Source: SAR324 cluster bacterium
GTDB taxonomy: Bacteria; SAR324; NAC60-12
Assembly: GCA_028281495.1 (NCBI GenBank)
Contig: JANQJU010000044.1
Coordinates: 62,001 to 126,000, forward strand
Reading direction: 5' to 3'
Length of the DNA stretch: 64,000 nt
The notes beneath the pieces are model-generated. The model was given only the letters and a program-made list of their open reading frames with translations. It was not told the origin of the DNA and ran no database searches. Of this stretch, positions 54,577-63,163 are shown in pieces (position 1 is the first letter of the stretch; each line of letters starts with the position of its first letter). Position numbers and translations under genes: made by a program.

Positions 54577-55416
54577 CTATGATTCTAACTTTTTCAAATA
54601 CGCCTTGATCTCTTCAGGAGATAGGCCTTCTAGTCGCTTTTCCGGTGGATAGCGTCCTATCACTTCTTCAGCAGACAAGCCCGTCAAACGTTGCTCAGCA
54701 GACAAGCCTATCAAACGTTGCTTAGTGGACAGCCCTGCCAATCGTTCTTCGACGGTCATGCGGGCAGCAGTTCGTCGATGAACATCATTGATGAAATCTT
54801 CTACAGTGTATGACATCTGCACTCCTTCTAGTTCGTATAGTTCGGCCAGTTCGTTAAAGATTTCGGGGATATGTTCTGCTTTTGCCCAAAATTCCTTGAA
54901 TCCATAGGATACCACATCTTGCTTGGCACTGAATAGATTCCAGATTGCATTATGTGGTGCTGTTGGAATCTGACTCAACACAACGATTCGTAAACGCTGA
55001 TTCCCCCACATTATATCGTAAACACCTGATTGAATTTTCTGAAATGGCATCTTGGAAAACAAGCCATCGGGATATCGGGTCGACAAACCATACAAACCGA
55101 ATTGATTTTCAGAGGGCAGTGGCGTTTCCGCAGTTGCCAATTGTTTACGGAAATTCACATAATGTCCGACCAATTCTTGGATAGCCCAACCATCCAATGA
55201 TTCATGTAGGGATTTGTAGGTGATCAGGCTATAAGGGTGGTGTAAATCCAAGCCATCAGGTAGTTGGACGGAAGATTTTCCAGCCTTTTTTCGTATGATC
55301 ACAATATCTAAATACTGTTGCTTCAAAGAAAGTTCTTTTTCCAGTTCGACTTCCCAAACCGTATTCTCAAATCGTTCTTTGAGGCCACTTCCAAATAAGC
55401 GATGCCATCGCAGCAT
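54577..55416 (-). CDS. Rpn/PDDEXK-like protein with Gln-Arg-Leu-Gly repeats
   Basis: A 279-residue protein. The N-terminal part (ELSLKQQYLDIVIIRKK, then SLITYKSLHESLDGWAIQELVGHYV) has the Asp...x-Lys layout of a PD-(D/E)XK core with a Thr at the usual Glu site. The C-terminus carries 9-residue repeats (RLAGLSTKQ, RLIGLSAEQ, RLTGLSAEE) and ends LEGLSPEEIKAYLKKLE, a tail I associate with this family. No clear ribosome site precedes the ATG, so the start is uncertain. Confidence 0.75.
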   Translation of the reverse strand: MLRWHRLFGSGLKERFENTVWEVELEKELSLKQQYLDIVIIRKKAGKSSVQLPDGLDLHHPYSLITYKSLHESLDGWAIQELVGHYVNFRKQLATAETPLPSENQFGLYGLSTRYPDGLFSKMPFQKIQSGVYDIMWGNQRLRIVVLSQIPTAPHNAIWNLFSAKQDVVSYGFKEFWAKAEHIPEIFNELAELYELEGVQMSYTVEDFINDVHRRTAARMTVEERLAGLSTKQRLIGLSAEQRLTGLSAEEVIGRYPPEKRLEGLSPEEIKAYLKKLES

Positions 55417-55572
55417 AATGTGTAGGGGGGGTAAGAAGAAATGTATTAATTATCATCTTGTGAACTAAAATACGCAAACTTTCTAAATCTTTAACACCAA
55501 ATACACAAGTCACAGTTAGAGAAATAAACAGCCAATCAAATTCACACAAAAAGGAAGAGAGGAGTCCATCTC

Positions 55573-56004
55573 ATGAAAACCATTCAAAACGAAACCATCG
55601 CAGCGGTTTTTGAGAGCTATCCACCGCCAATGCAAGAAAAGCTGGGGGTTCTGCGCCAATTGATCTTAGACACGGCTGCCGAGCTAGACGAAGTGGATGC
55701 GATTGAAGAAACCCTCAAGTGGGGAGAGCCTAGCTATCTCACCAAAGGGGGCAGTACCATTCGGATTGCCTGGAAAGCCTCGAACGCCGAGCACTATGCC
55801 ATGTTCTTCAATTGTCGAACCCAATTGGTGGAGACGTTCAGGGAGCTGTATGGGGAAACATTCCGTTTTGAAGGCAACCGTGCCATTGTTTTTCATGGCA
55901 CCGAGGCAATCCCTTTCAACGAATTGAAGCATTGCATCTCCCTGGCCCTGACGTATCATCGCCGAAAGAAGCTCCCTCTGTTGGGGATCTGGAAAGATAT
56001 CTAA
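55573..56004 (+). CDS. DUF1801 family protein
   Basis: A 143-residue protein with VRQ-like LGVLRQLILDTA near the N-terminus, ETLKWGEPSYLTKGGSTIRI and MFFNCRTQLVETFRELYG, which are DUF1801/YdhG landmarks. The domain is SufE/frataxin-adjacent in fold by published reports; the role is unknown. GAGAGGAG precedes the ATG. It is followed by a long purine tract. Confidence 0.87.
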   Translation: MKTIQNETIAAVFESYPPPMQEKLGVLRQLILDTAAELDEVDAIEETLKWGEPSYLTKGGSTIRIAWKASNAEHYAMFFNCRTQLVETFRELYGETFRFEGNRAIVFHGTEAIPFNELKHCISLALTYHRRKKLPLLGIWKDI

Positions 56005-56081
56005 AGAAGGAGAAAGGAGGAAAAAGGAAGGAGGAAGGAGGAAGGAGGAAGGAAAAAGGAAGAAGAAGGGTGGAAGAAGGA
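56003..56081 (+). other. Long homopurine tract
   Basis: 68 consecutive purines (56003-56070), one T, then ten more purines (56072-56081). GGAGGAA units repeat within it. It follows the DUF1801 stop by a base or two and precedes the SDR gene. Mirror symmetry could favour triplex DNA; it also contains many ribosome-site-like AGGAGG cores. Confidence 0.85.
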
Positions 56082-56156
56082 TTGATGAAATTTGAAGTAA
56101 TGCGACACCAATAGAAAACGCATACAATCGAACACTGATTTAGAGAGGGGGCATAT

Positions 56157-56969
56157 ATGGAAAATCTGAGGAATAAAGTCGCAATTGTTACGGGGGCGTC
56201 CCAAGGCATTGGCAAAGCGATTGCCACCAGTTTGGCAATGGAGGGAGTCCAAGTTGCGCTCATTGCATCGAAGTTGGAAGCCTTGGAAAAGGCAGCCCAA
56301 GAAATTCGAGACAAAGGCGGTTCTGCAGAACCGTTTGCTTGTAACCTGCTGGACAACGAATTGTACTTTCAAACCTATGACAACATTGTGAAAGCTCTGG
56401 GACCTATCGATATTCTCGTCAATAACGTCGGGGCCGGTACCTTCAAACCCATGCATATCCAGACTCGAAAGGAAGCTTCCTTACCGGTTCAACTCCCTTT
56501 TGGGATCGCGGTGGCTGCTAGCCATTCAGTCATTCCCTCCATGCTAGCGAGAAAAAGTGGACACATCGTGAATTTGATCAGTCCTGCCGGATTGTTTCCG
56601 CTGCCCTACATGGCTCCTTATACCGCGTCTCGCTATGCGATGGTGGGGTTGTCGCATTCTCTCTATGAAGAATTGCATCACCAGGGGATTGGCGTCACCT
56701 TGGTTTGCCCCGGACAAGTGAATACGGGATATTTTGAACGGAACGATGCCGATCTGGCGTGGTATCCAAAACTTTCTAAAGTGTTTCCGGTGCTCCAACC
56801 CGAACAGGTGGGAGCCGCTGTCGTTGAAGGCATCTTGAAGGACAAACGGGAAGTGATCCTTCCTAAAATGCTCGAAGGCATGATTCGTATGTATACCCCC
56901 ACCCCTCGACTGTGGGTCCGCTTGTTTAAAGCATTCGGATGGTGGGGTCCCAGTAAGGAGATCGATTGA
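56157..56969 (+). CDS. Short-chain dehydrogenase/reductase with Lys-to-Arg change in the active site
   Basis: A 270-residue Rossmann enzyme: cofactor loop TGASQGIG, NNVGAG in place of NNAG, catalytic Ser in NLISPAG, and Tyr in PYTASRYAM, where the normal YxxxK reads YxxxR. Loss of the Lys usually weakens or abolishes SDR activity, so it may be an unusual enzyme or a non-catalytic binder. The C-terminal 40 residues (MIRMYTPTPRLWVRLFKAFGWW) are hydrophobic and could touch the membrane. An AGAGGGGG site precedes the ATG. Confidence 0.85.
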   Translation: MENLRNKVAIVTGASQGIGKAIATSLAMEGVQVALIASKLEALEKAAQEIRDKGGSAEPFACNLLDNELYFQTYDNIVKALGPIDILVNNVGAGTFKPMHIQTRKEASLPVQLPFGIAVAASHSVIPSMLARKSGHIVNLISPAGLFPLPYMAPYTASRYAMVGLSHSLYEELHHQGIGVTLVCPGQVNTGYFERNDADLAWYPKLSKVFPVLQPEQVGAAVVEGILKDKREVILPKMLEGMIRMYTPTPRLWVRLFKAFGWWGPSKEID

Positions 56970-56990
56970 GGCCAGGATATAGCCCATAAC

Positions 56991-57060
56991 TCAAATCGTA
57001 TTTTTCAAATCGTATTCATCAAATCGTATTCTCCAAATTATCTTCTCCAAGTCGTATTCA
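56991..57060. repeat. Five tandem copies of a 14-bp unit between two SDR genes
   Basis: Units at 56991, 57005, 57019, 57033 and 57047 follow TCAAATCGTATTCT, the last two being more diverged. Confidence 0.88.
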
Positions 57061-57083
57061 CTTTTTAAGAGGGGAACTGAGCT

Positions 57084-58412
57084 ATGAAAGAGTTGAAACA
57101 AAAAGTCGCGGTCGTCACAGGAGCTGGAGACGGAATCGGTCACGCCTTAGCGTTGGCATTTGCGAAAGAAGGAATGAATCTCGTGCTCGTGGACATCAGC
57201 CCCGATTCACTAGAAACCGTAGAACACGAAATTCGAGAACTCGGAGTCGAAGTCATGAGCAAAGTGACGGATGTCAGTGATCGAGACCAAATGTTTCAAC
57301 TCGCGGATGCCGCTTATGAACGATTTGGTCACGTCCACATCCTGTGCAACAACGCGGGGATTGGTGGAGGTGGCCCGATTTCCGAACTCCAAATGGAAAA
57401 CTGGGATTGGATGCTCGGCGTCAATCTTTATGGGGTTATTTACGGAGTTCATTATTTCTTAAAACGCATGCTGGCCAGTGGAGAGGAAGGCCACATTGTC
57501 AATACGGCCTCCATTGCCGGAATGCTGGCTGGCCCGGTGATGTCGACTTACCATGTGGCTAAATTTGGAGTAGTGGCCTTCAGCGAGAGCTTGTTTCATC
57601 AGCTCCGAGGCACTCCAGTGGGGGTTTCTGTTTTATGTCCTGGTTTTGTTAAAACCAGCATTGTTAAGAATGGACGGAAATTAGCCGCTGAGAAAAAGGA
57701 ACTATACAACCTGTTGGAACAAAACCGAGACGAGGCGTTGATCGCTATAGACAACATGGAACGGCGACTGGAAAATGGCATGAGTCCCGGTACTGTGGCG
57801 CAAATGGTGATCAACTCCATCCAAGCCAAGCGGTTGTATATTTTACCGGATCCTGAATTTTTACAGTTTCTAGAAACCCGCATGAATGTCATTCGAGCGC
57901 ACACTCTCGACCTCAAAGACACAATGGCTTCGCTTGGCGTGTACCAGCCCCCATCAGAAACGGTCACTTACACCCATGCCCATCCCCATTTTTCCATTAT
58001 GTATCCTAGCGATTGGGTCGAACAACGGCCCATGCCTTCGCAGAATTTCGTATTTCGTGCGGTGAGCTCCTCTGATAGTCCGGATATGACTCTCTATGTC
58101 AGCGATATTCCGTCCGAAGGACTCTCCGCTTCGCTCCATACTCTTTCTCAAAAACTCGCATCAACCCAGGGAACCGATGTCCAAGTGACTTCCGAGAAAA
58201 CCACTCAGCTTGCTGATGGAACGCCAGCCCTCGAAGGAGAAATCGATATGGGAGACATGGATGGCGTCAACCGACTCACGATCCTGGTGTTGAATGCAAT
58301 TCATAAACAAAAACTCATCAGCGTGCGACTCCTATGCCTCCGTTTACGATGCGATGCTGCCATGAAACAAAAGCTATGGGATGTTGCCCATTCGTTGAGT
58401 TTTCAATCCTGA
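57084..58412 (+). CDS. Short-chain dehydrogenase/reductase with a PsbP/DUF1795-like C-terminal domain
   Basis: A 442-residue protein. The first 280 residues are a complete SDR: TGAGDGIG, NNAGIGGGG, Ser in NTASIAG and YHVAKFGVV with the YxxxK pair. From about residue 290 an extra domain of about 150 residues begins (YTHAHPHFSIMYPSDWVEQ, then LYVSDIPSEGL), resembling PsbP/DUF1795 folds that are usually exported on their own. The joining of a cytoplasmic SDR to this fold is unusual. It follows another SDR gene after 114 bases. Confidence 0.88.
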   Translation: MKELKQKVAVVTGAGDGIGHALALAFAKEGMNLVLVDISPDSLETVEHEIRELGVEVMSKVTDVSDRDQMFQLADAAYERFGHVHILCNNAGIGGGGPISELQMENWDWMLGVNLYGVIYGVHYFLKRMLASGEEGHIVNTASIAGMLAGPVMSTYHVAKFGVVAFSESLFHQLRGTPVGVSVLCPGFVKTSIVKNGRKLAAEKKELYNLLEQNRDEALIAIDNMERRLENGMSPGTVAQMVINSIQAKRLYILPDPEFLQFLETRMNVIRAHTLDLKDTMASLGVYQPPSETVTYTHAHPHFSIMYPSDWVEQRPMPSQNFVFRAVSSSDSPDMTLYVSDIPSEGLSASLHTLSQKLASTQGTDVQVTSEKTTQLADGTPALEGEIDMGDMDGVNRLTILVLNAIHKQKLISVRLLCLRLRCDAAMKQKLWDVAHSLSFQS

Positions 58413-58456
58413 AATGCCTGCTTTCCTCGGCTTCCTATTAGGTTTTTGAATCCCCA

Positions 58457-58498
58457 TTTTGAGTTTCCATTCATCCATTCTGAGCTTCCATTCATCCA
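58457..58498. repeat. Two tandem copies of a 21-bp unit
   Basis: TTTTGAGTTTCCATTCATCCA (58457-58477, first base counted in the T-run) and its near copy 58478-58498 differ at two positions. They lie in the spacer before the VWA gene. Confidence 0.8.
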
Positions 58499-58660
58499 TT
58501 GTGGGGTGTTAAAGCCAATCCGTCGGTGATGTTGTCGATATACACAACAACACCACGCAGTATTGATTTAAACACCCCCAAAACAATTCCTAAAATGGCG
58601 TTACGTATAGGATGCTGACAGCTATGGAAAAATTGATCGTTTCTACAATTGAGGAGGACT

Positions 58661-60553
58661 ATGAAACACATCGTACTGACCCTAGTGTGGTGCAGTTGCA
58701 TTTTATTTATCGGGTGCACACCGGAGGATCGTGTGAACCCCAATCCCCCCACACAAGAAAATCAAGAAGCCTCGGTTCAGGAAAAACAAGACGCTGCCAT
58801 TCAGGAAAAACAAGATACTACCGTTCAGGAAAAACAAGAAACCACCGTTCAGGAAAAACAAGAAACCACGGTCCAGAAAGAACAAAACGTTGTAGTTCCT
58901 TCACCAGCACTGCTGGCCCCCCGGCAAGAAGCCCCAGCTCCAGCCGCAGCTCCCCAACAGGGGGTTCGAGGTGCTGCGCCTGTGGAGAAAAAACCAGTTG
59001 TGCCGAAAACACCAGTACCAGCAGTCGCCGCACCAAGTCCCGTTCCTGATGCTTCGGTCTCGGTTGTTCGCGCTCCCTCACAGCCTCTCATTGCTCCCGT
59101 CCCCAAACCTCCTCCCCCACCCAATTCAGAAGAGTATGCCTCGGTTGCGGAAAATGATTTTTTGGCAGTGCTCGACAATCCCCTCTCGACGTTTTCTATT
59201 GATGTGGATACCGCGGCGTACAGCAATATCCGGCGTTTCATCAGCAACAATCAACTTCCTCCAGGAGCCGCCGTGCGAACTGAGGAATTCATCAATTATT
59301 TCACCTATGATTATCCAGAACCGGAAAATGGGGATCCTTTCTCTATCTATACCGAAGTGTCTCAAACCCCCTGGAATCCTACCAACCAGCTCATCCATAT
59401 TGGTATCCAAGGCAAGGATATTCCGAAAGAGGAACTCCCTCCCAGCAATCTCGTATTTTTGATCGATGTTTCTGGTTCGATGGCAGGGGCTAAAAAATTG
59501 CCGTTGGTGAAGTCAGCTTTCAAAATGCTGGTCAAACAGATGCGCCCCATCGATCGGGCTGCCATCGTGGTGTATTCCAATCAAGTCCGCACAGTATTGC
59601 CTTCCACATCAGGGAATGAAAAACAGAAAATTTTGGAAACGTTGCAGCAACTTCAGGCCGGAGGATCGACCGCAGGGGGAGCTGGCATCCAAAAAGCGTA
59701 TGAAATTGCCCAAAACAACTTTTTTCCCTCGGGAAACAATCGCGTGATAATGGCATCTGATGGGGATTTCAATGTTGGGATTTCCAACACCAATGAATTG
59801 ATTCGGTTTATCCAGGAAAAAAAGAAATCGGGAGTCTTTCTCACGATCTTGGGTTTTGGAATCGGCAATTATAAAGACGCCAAAATGGAGCAGGTGGCCA
59901 ACCAAGGAAACGGGAATTACGGGTACATCGATAATCTCCTTGAAGCCAAAAAAATGATGGTCAAAGAAATGGGTGGGACGTTTTTCACCATTGCCAAGGA
60001 TGTCAAAATTCAGGTGGAGTTCAACCCAACCAAAGTCCGGTCCTACCGGCTGATCGGATACGAGAATCGCTTACTGGAAGATAAAGATTTTAATGACGAT
60101 ACCAAAGATGCTGGAGAGGTGGGGGTGGGACACTCCGTGACGGCCTTGTATGAAATCATTCCCACAGGATCGGGCACCAGCGACTTCGAGGCAGGACCTC
60201 CGGTCGATCCTCTCAAATACCAAAAAAGCGAAATCACCTCCGAAGCACACGAAAGCAATGAACTCATGACGGTCAAGTTGCGCTACAAACGACCGGATGA
60301 AGCAACGAGTCAGGTGATTCAGAAAAACGTGATTGACCAGCGACAGGCCATTGAAACCACTTCCAATGATTTCAAATTTTCTGCGGCTGTTGCCGAATAT
60401 GGGATGCTCCTCACCAATTCCAAATTCAAAGGCGATTCTACGTTTGATAATGTGTTGCAACTTGCCCGTGCTTCCAAAGGAAACGATGACGAAGGCTATC
60501 GAGCCGAATTCATTCGACTCGTGGAAATGACCCAACTGCTTGCTGAAAATTAG
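58661..60553 (+). CDS. YfbK-like von Willebrand factor A lipoprotein
   Basis: A 630-residue protein: lipobox FIGC (Cys about residue 19), five tandem 8-residue repeats of the form VQEKQETT, a Pro/Ala/Val-rich linker to about residue 160, the VWA-associated N-terminal domain (NPLSTFSIDVDTAAYSNIRRFI split), a VWA domain with intact MIDAS DVSGSM, and a C-terminal DUF3520-like region (SYRLIGYENRLL, then FKFSAAVAEYGMLL). It is a surface or periplasmic metal-dependent adhesion protein of unknown partner. GAGGAGG precedes the ATG at 58661. It ends four bases into the convergent hydrolase gene. Confidence 0.92.
   Translation: MKHIVLTLVWCSCILFIGCTPEDRVNPNPPTQENQEASVQEKQDAAIQEKQDTTVQEKQETTVQEKQETTVQKEQNVVVPSPALLAPRQEAPAPAAAPQQGVRGAAPVEKKPVVPKTPVPAVAAPSPVPDASVSVVRAPSQPLIAPVPKPPPPPNSEEYASVAENDFLAVLDNPLSTFSIDVDTAAYSNIRRFISNNQLPPGAAVRTEEFINYFTYDYPEPENGDPFSIYTEVSQTPWNPTNQLIHIGIQGKDIPKEELPPSNLVFLIDVSGSMAGAKKLPLVKSAFKMLVKQMRPIDRAAIVVYSNQVRTVLPSTSGNEKQKILETLQQLQAGGSTAGGAGIQKAYEIAQNNFFPSGNNRVIMASDGDFNVGISNTNELIRFIQEKKKSGVFLTILGFGIGNYKDAKMEQVANQGNGNYGYIDNLLEAKKMMVKEMGGTFFTIAKDVKIQVEFNPTKVRSYRLIGYENRLLEDKDFNDDTKDAGEVGVGHSVTALYEIIPTGSGTSDFEAGPPVDPLKYQKSEITSEAHESNELMTVKLRYKRPDEATSQVIQKNVIDQRQAIETTSNDFKFSAAVAEYGMLLTNSKFKGDSTFDNVLQLARASKGNDDEGYRAEFIRLVEMTQLLAEN
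58775..58894 (+). repeat. Five in-frame 24-bp tandem repeats inside the VWA gene
   Basis: Units start at 58775, 58799, 58823, 58847 and 58871 and encode VQEKQDAA, IQEKQDTT, VQEKQETT, VQEKQETT and VQKEQNVV. Units three and four are nearly identical, a sign of recent expansion. The repeat count may vary between strains and set the length of the stalk. Confidence 0.9.
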
Positions 60554-62121
60554 CTTCCATTTGTTTTTTGTTTTCCTTGAATGACCATGCCATGGCTCTT
60601 GAAGAGTACTTTGTCATTGGAAAAGGTGAATTGTAGTTCGAGATGCCGGAATCTAGATATCTCGTGGAGATCCACCACAAATTCATTGGGGGCAACCCAC
60701 TCCCCTCTCGCTCGTTGTAATAAAATTGGATGCATCAGGCCTTTTGAAAATCGATATTGGTTATCCAAGCCTACTGGAATGGTCGCCTGCCTTCCAAAAA
60801 TCTCTAACGAAATTTTCATTTCGTGGGGAGTGGTAAAATCAAAGGACACCCATTGAAGTTGGAACGGGTTCTGTTCCATCTCATACAATTGTTTTGCATA
60901 TTTGATATCCTGGATGGGTGGTTTTGAGATTCTTTTTGTTTCCTGGATTGGCCTTTCCACCGAATGAATGCGTTTTAATAGCTCTTGGTAGTCTTTTTTA
61001 TTCTCTACCAGGGGTTTTTCCGATTTAACCGATTTTAAAACAAGTTCAACTAACGGTTTTCTTTTAATTCCAGCCCCTGTTAACACAAAAACTAAGTTTT
61101 TTTCTTTGGCAATCGCAATGAGTTGCCCTCCTCTCCCTCTTGCTTCCACCAATTCTATCCCCGACACTTGATGCTTCCACCAGCCATACCCATATTCATA
61201 ATCTCCATAAAAGTATCTATCCCAAAAATCTAAAAGGACTGTATTTTGGTAAGATTGCTCCACCCACATAGAAGAAACGATTTGTCGGTTTTTCCATCGA
61301 CCGTTGTTTAAAACCAAGTGACCAATTCGAAGTGCATCTAAAGGAACTAAACTTAAATCTCCCCAACCATGAGTAATCCCCTTAGGTCCGGACTCCCAGT
61401 GAAAGTTTTTAATTCCGATGGGTGAAAAAAGGGCTTTCATCGCAAACTCTTTTGCGGATACCCCTACTTTTTGCGTAATGATGCCACTTAATAAATGGGT
61501 ATTTCGGCTACAATAGTTCCATTCTGTACCAGGTGAATCAACCATCGGAAGATCGAGTACATATTGAATCCAGTCCGAGCTTTTCCTCATTTGTTCAACA
61601 TCCGAACCGTCTTTTTCACAATCAAGCCCAGAGGTCATTGTTAACAAATTTTGAATGTCTAATTCTTCTTTGTCATCATTTCTATTGGCAATTATACGAC
61701 TTGGGAAAATGTTAAGAATTTTCTGTTTTTCAGAATTGGCCTGCTCTTGATCCAAAGCAATCCCCATTAACAAGGAAGTGACACTTTTAGTCACCGAAGA
61801 CATATCGTGAGCATAGCCCTTCCTGAATGGATAAAAGTAAGCATCCAAAATCAAAACTCCATTTCGCACGACGTGAATACTATGAATTTTGACTTCATGC
61901 TTTTGAATGTAATCGAACACTTGCAGCAAATCCGTTGAACTCACACCTTGCTGCTCCGGTGAAGATCGCTTCCACTGATGGTTGTGGGGCCAATAGGTTG
62001 TGAATTGCTTCTTGGATAAGATTTCTGAAGAAACAGCATTTGATTTGGAGTGATTGGTCGTTGCACACCCTATTAAAAAAAAGCAACTCGCCCCCAATAA
62101 GATAAACAATACCTTTTGCAT
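60550..62121 (-). CDS. Beta-lactamase-fold serine hydrolase lipoprotein
   Basis: A 523-residue protein with lipobox FFLIGC (Cys about residue 19) and a class C beta-lactamase/PBP-like domain (about 55-370). The Ser-x-x-Lys motif is SVTK in MSSVTKSVTSLLMG; the second motif is YCS in WNYCSRN (Tyr kept); ARGRGGQLI occupies the third-motif strand. A C-terminal beta-rich extension of about 140 residues (LQWVSFDFTTPHEMKI) is present. It is probably an esterase or peptidase acting on envelope material. The upstream frame to 62208 is not needed. Codons look A/T-richer than its neighbours. Confidence 0.88.
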   Translation of the reverse strand: MQKVLFILLGASCFFLIGCATTNHSKSNAVSSEILSKKQFTTYWPHNHQWKRSSPEQQGVSSTDLLQVFDYIQKHEVKIHSIHVVRNGVLILDAYFYPFRKGYAHDMSSVTKSVTSLLMGIALDQEQANSEKQKILNIFPSRIIANRNDDKEELDIQNLLTMTSGLDCEKDGSDVEQMRKSSDWIQYVLDLPMVDSPGTEWNYCSRNTHLLSGIITQKVGVSAKEFAMKALFSPIGIKNFHWESGPKGITHGWGDLSLVPLDALRIGHLVLNNGRWKNRQIVSSMWVEQSYQNTVLLDFWDRYFYGDYEYGYGWWKHQVSGIELVEARGRGGQLIAIAKEKNLVFVLTGAGIKRKPLVELVLKSVKSEKPLVENKKDYQELLKRIHSVERPIQETKRISKPPIQDIKYAKQLYEMEQNPFQLQWVSFDFTTPHEMKISLEIFGRQATIPVGLDNQYRFSKGLMHPILLQRARGEWVAPNEFVVDLHEISRFRHLELQFTFSNDKVLFKSHGMVIQGKQKTNGS

Positions 62122-62274
62122 TAGTTTCTCTTTCCAAACCTTTCCAGATCTTTCCGGTACCTGATGCCAATTGCCCACATCCATGTCCATCCATCGTAGC
62201 AACGGCATTTCTTGGCGTGTGACATAGAACTTGTAGCCACAACAGAAACCCGAGAAAGGGCGTACGATGTTGTT

Positions 62275-62955
62275 TTATTGTGGCGTCACTTGTAGAGCTT
62301 GGGTGATATCCAAGATCCCTCCTGCCGTATCCACTGCCCCCAAGCAGGTGATGGGGGTCGTCGCGGAAGCCAAGCTGGGCGCGCACAGGGGCGCGTTGGT
62401 AGTGGTCGCAAAGGTCAAGGTCGGTTCAGAAACCAAGTTCTCATTACCCGCGTTGCGAAAACCTTCGGAAGTCACAAACAAATCATAGAGGGTATCCACG
62501 GCAATATTGGACACCGTAAAAGCCCCGTCTGAATCCGTAGTCGTGAGCAAATTGGAGGCACTTTGAAAATGGATGACACTGCCTTCCTCTCTCGTATCCG
62601 TGAGTGCGGGCGAGCCGTCGACATTTGCAACATCATTTCCAGCCGGTATCAAGGTGATGGATAGCCCACTTGCAGCTTGCCCAGTCGTTGAATTCTGAAC
62701 GGTTCCACGTACGATGGCTTGCAACCGTCTGAGCTGGAATGAAGCAGCATCTACTGATAAACCGTTAACGGTAACAGTTGGAGTTGGCCCAGACTCCGTG
62801 CTACTGGTGATTACAAAAATTGCGGTCGCATAGATTGTAGCCGACGTGTGTCCTGACTCGATCCGCCACATCCTGCTGTCCAAAAAATCAATAGCAGTAA
62901 AATGGCTAGACTTTGCCACTTGAAGTTCACATATCCTTTCATAAGGTGCCTCCAT
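62275..62955 (-). CDS. Carboxypeptidase-regulatory-like surface protein, possibly a fragment
   Basis: 226 residues with one CarboxypepD_reg/SD-repeat-like domain (IVRGTVQNSTTGQAASGLSI, split; GAFTVSNIAVDTLYDLFV). There is no signal peptide: the N-terminus MEAPYERICELQVAKSSHF is not export-like although the body clearly belongs to an exported type. It is probably the 3' part of a larger gene whose beginning has been lost, or the true start lies elsewhere. No ribosome site is evident before the ATG. It lies between the hydrolase and the sigma factor gene. Confidence 0.5.
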   Translation of the reverse strand: MEAPYERICELQVAKSSHFTAIDFLDSRMWRIESGHTSATIYATAIFVITSSTESGPTPTVTVNGLSVDAASFQLRRLQAIVRGTVQNSTTGQAASGLSITLIPAGNDVANVDGSPALTDTREEGSVIHFQSASNLLTTTDSDGAFTVSNIAVDTLYDLFVTSEGFRNAGNENLVSEPTLTFATTTNAPLCAPSLASATTPITCLGAVDTAGGILDITQALQVTPQ

Positions 62956-63163
62956 TCATAACATTATCTCCTTTATTAAATACTGGGTTCGAACTCGATA
63001 AACTTTTCCTTTCCTAAAAAGATATCCTATTTTGTCAAGGCTTTATGTGAATTTTAGCATCCTTATTGCCAATGTTGGATTGCACCGGAACAAGCGGAAC
63101 AAATTGTTCTAAAACCCGATCCATCTCGAATCAGTGGTTTTAAATTTTATGAAAAGGAACCTG

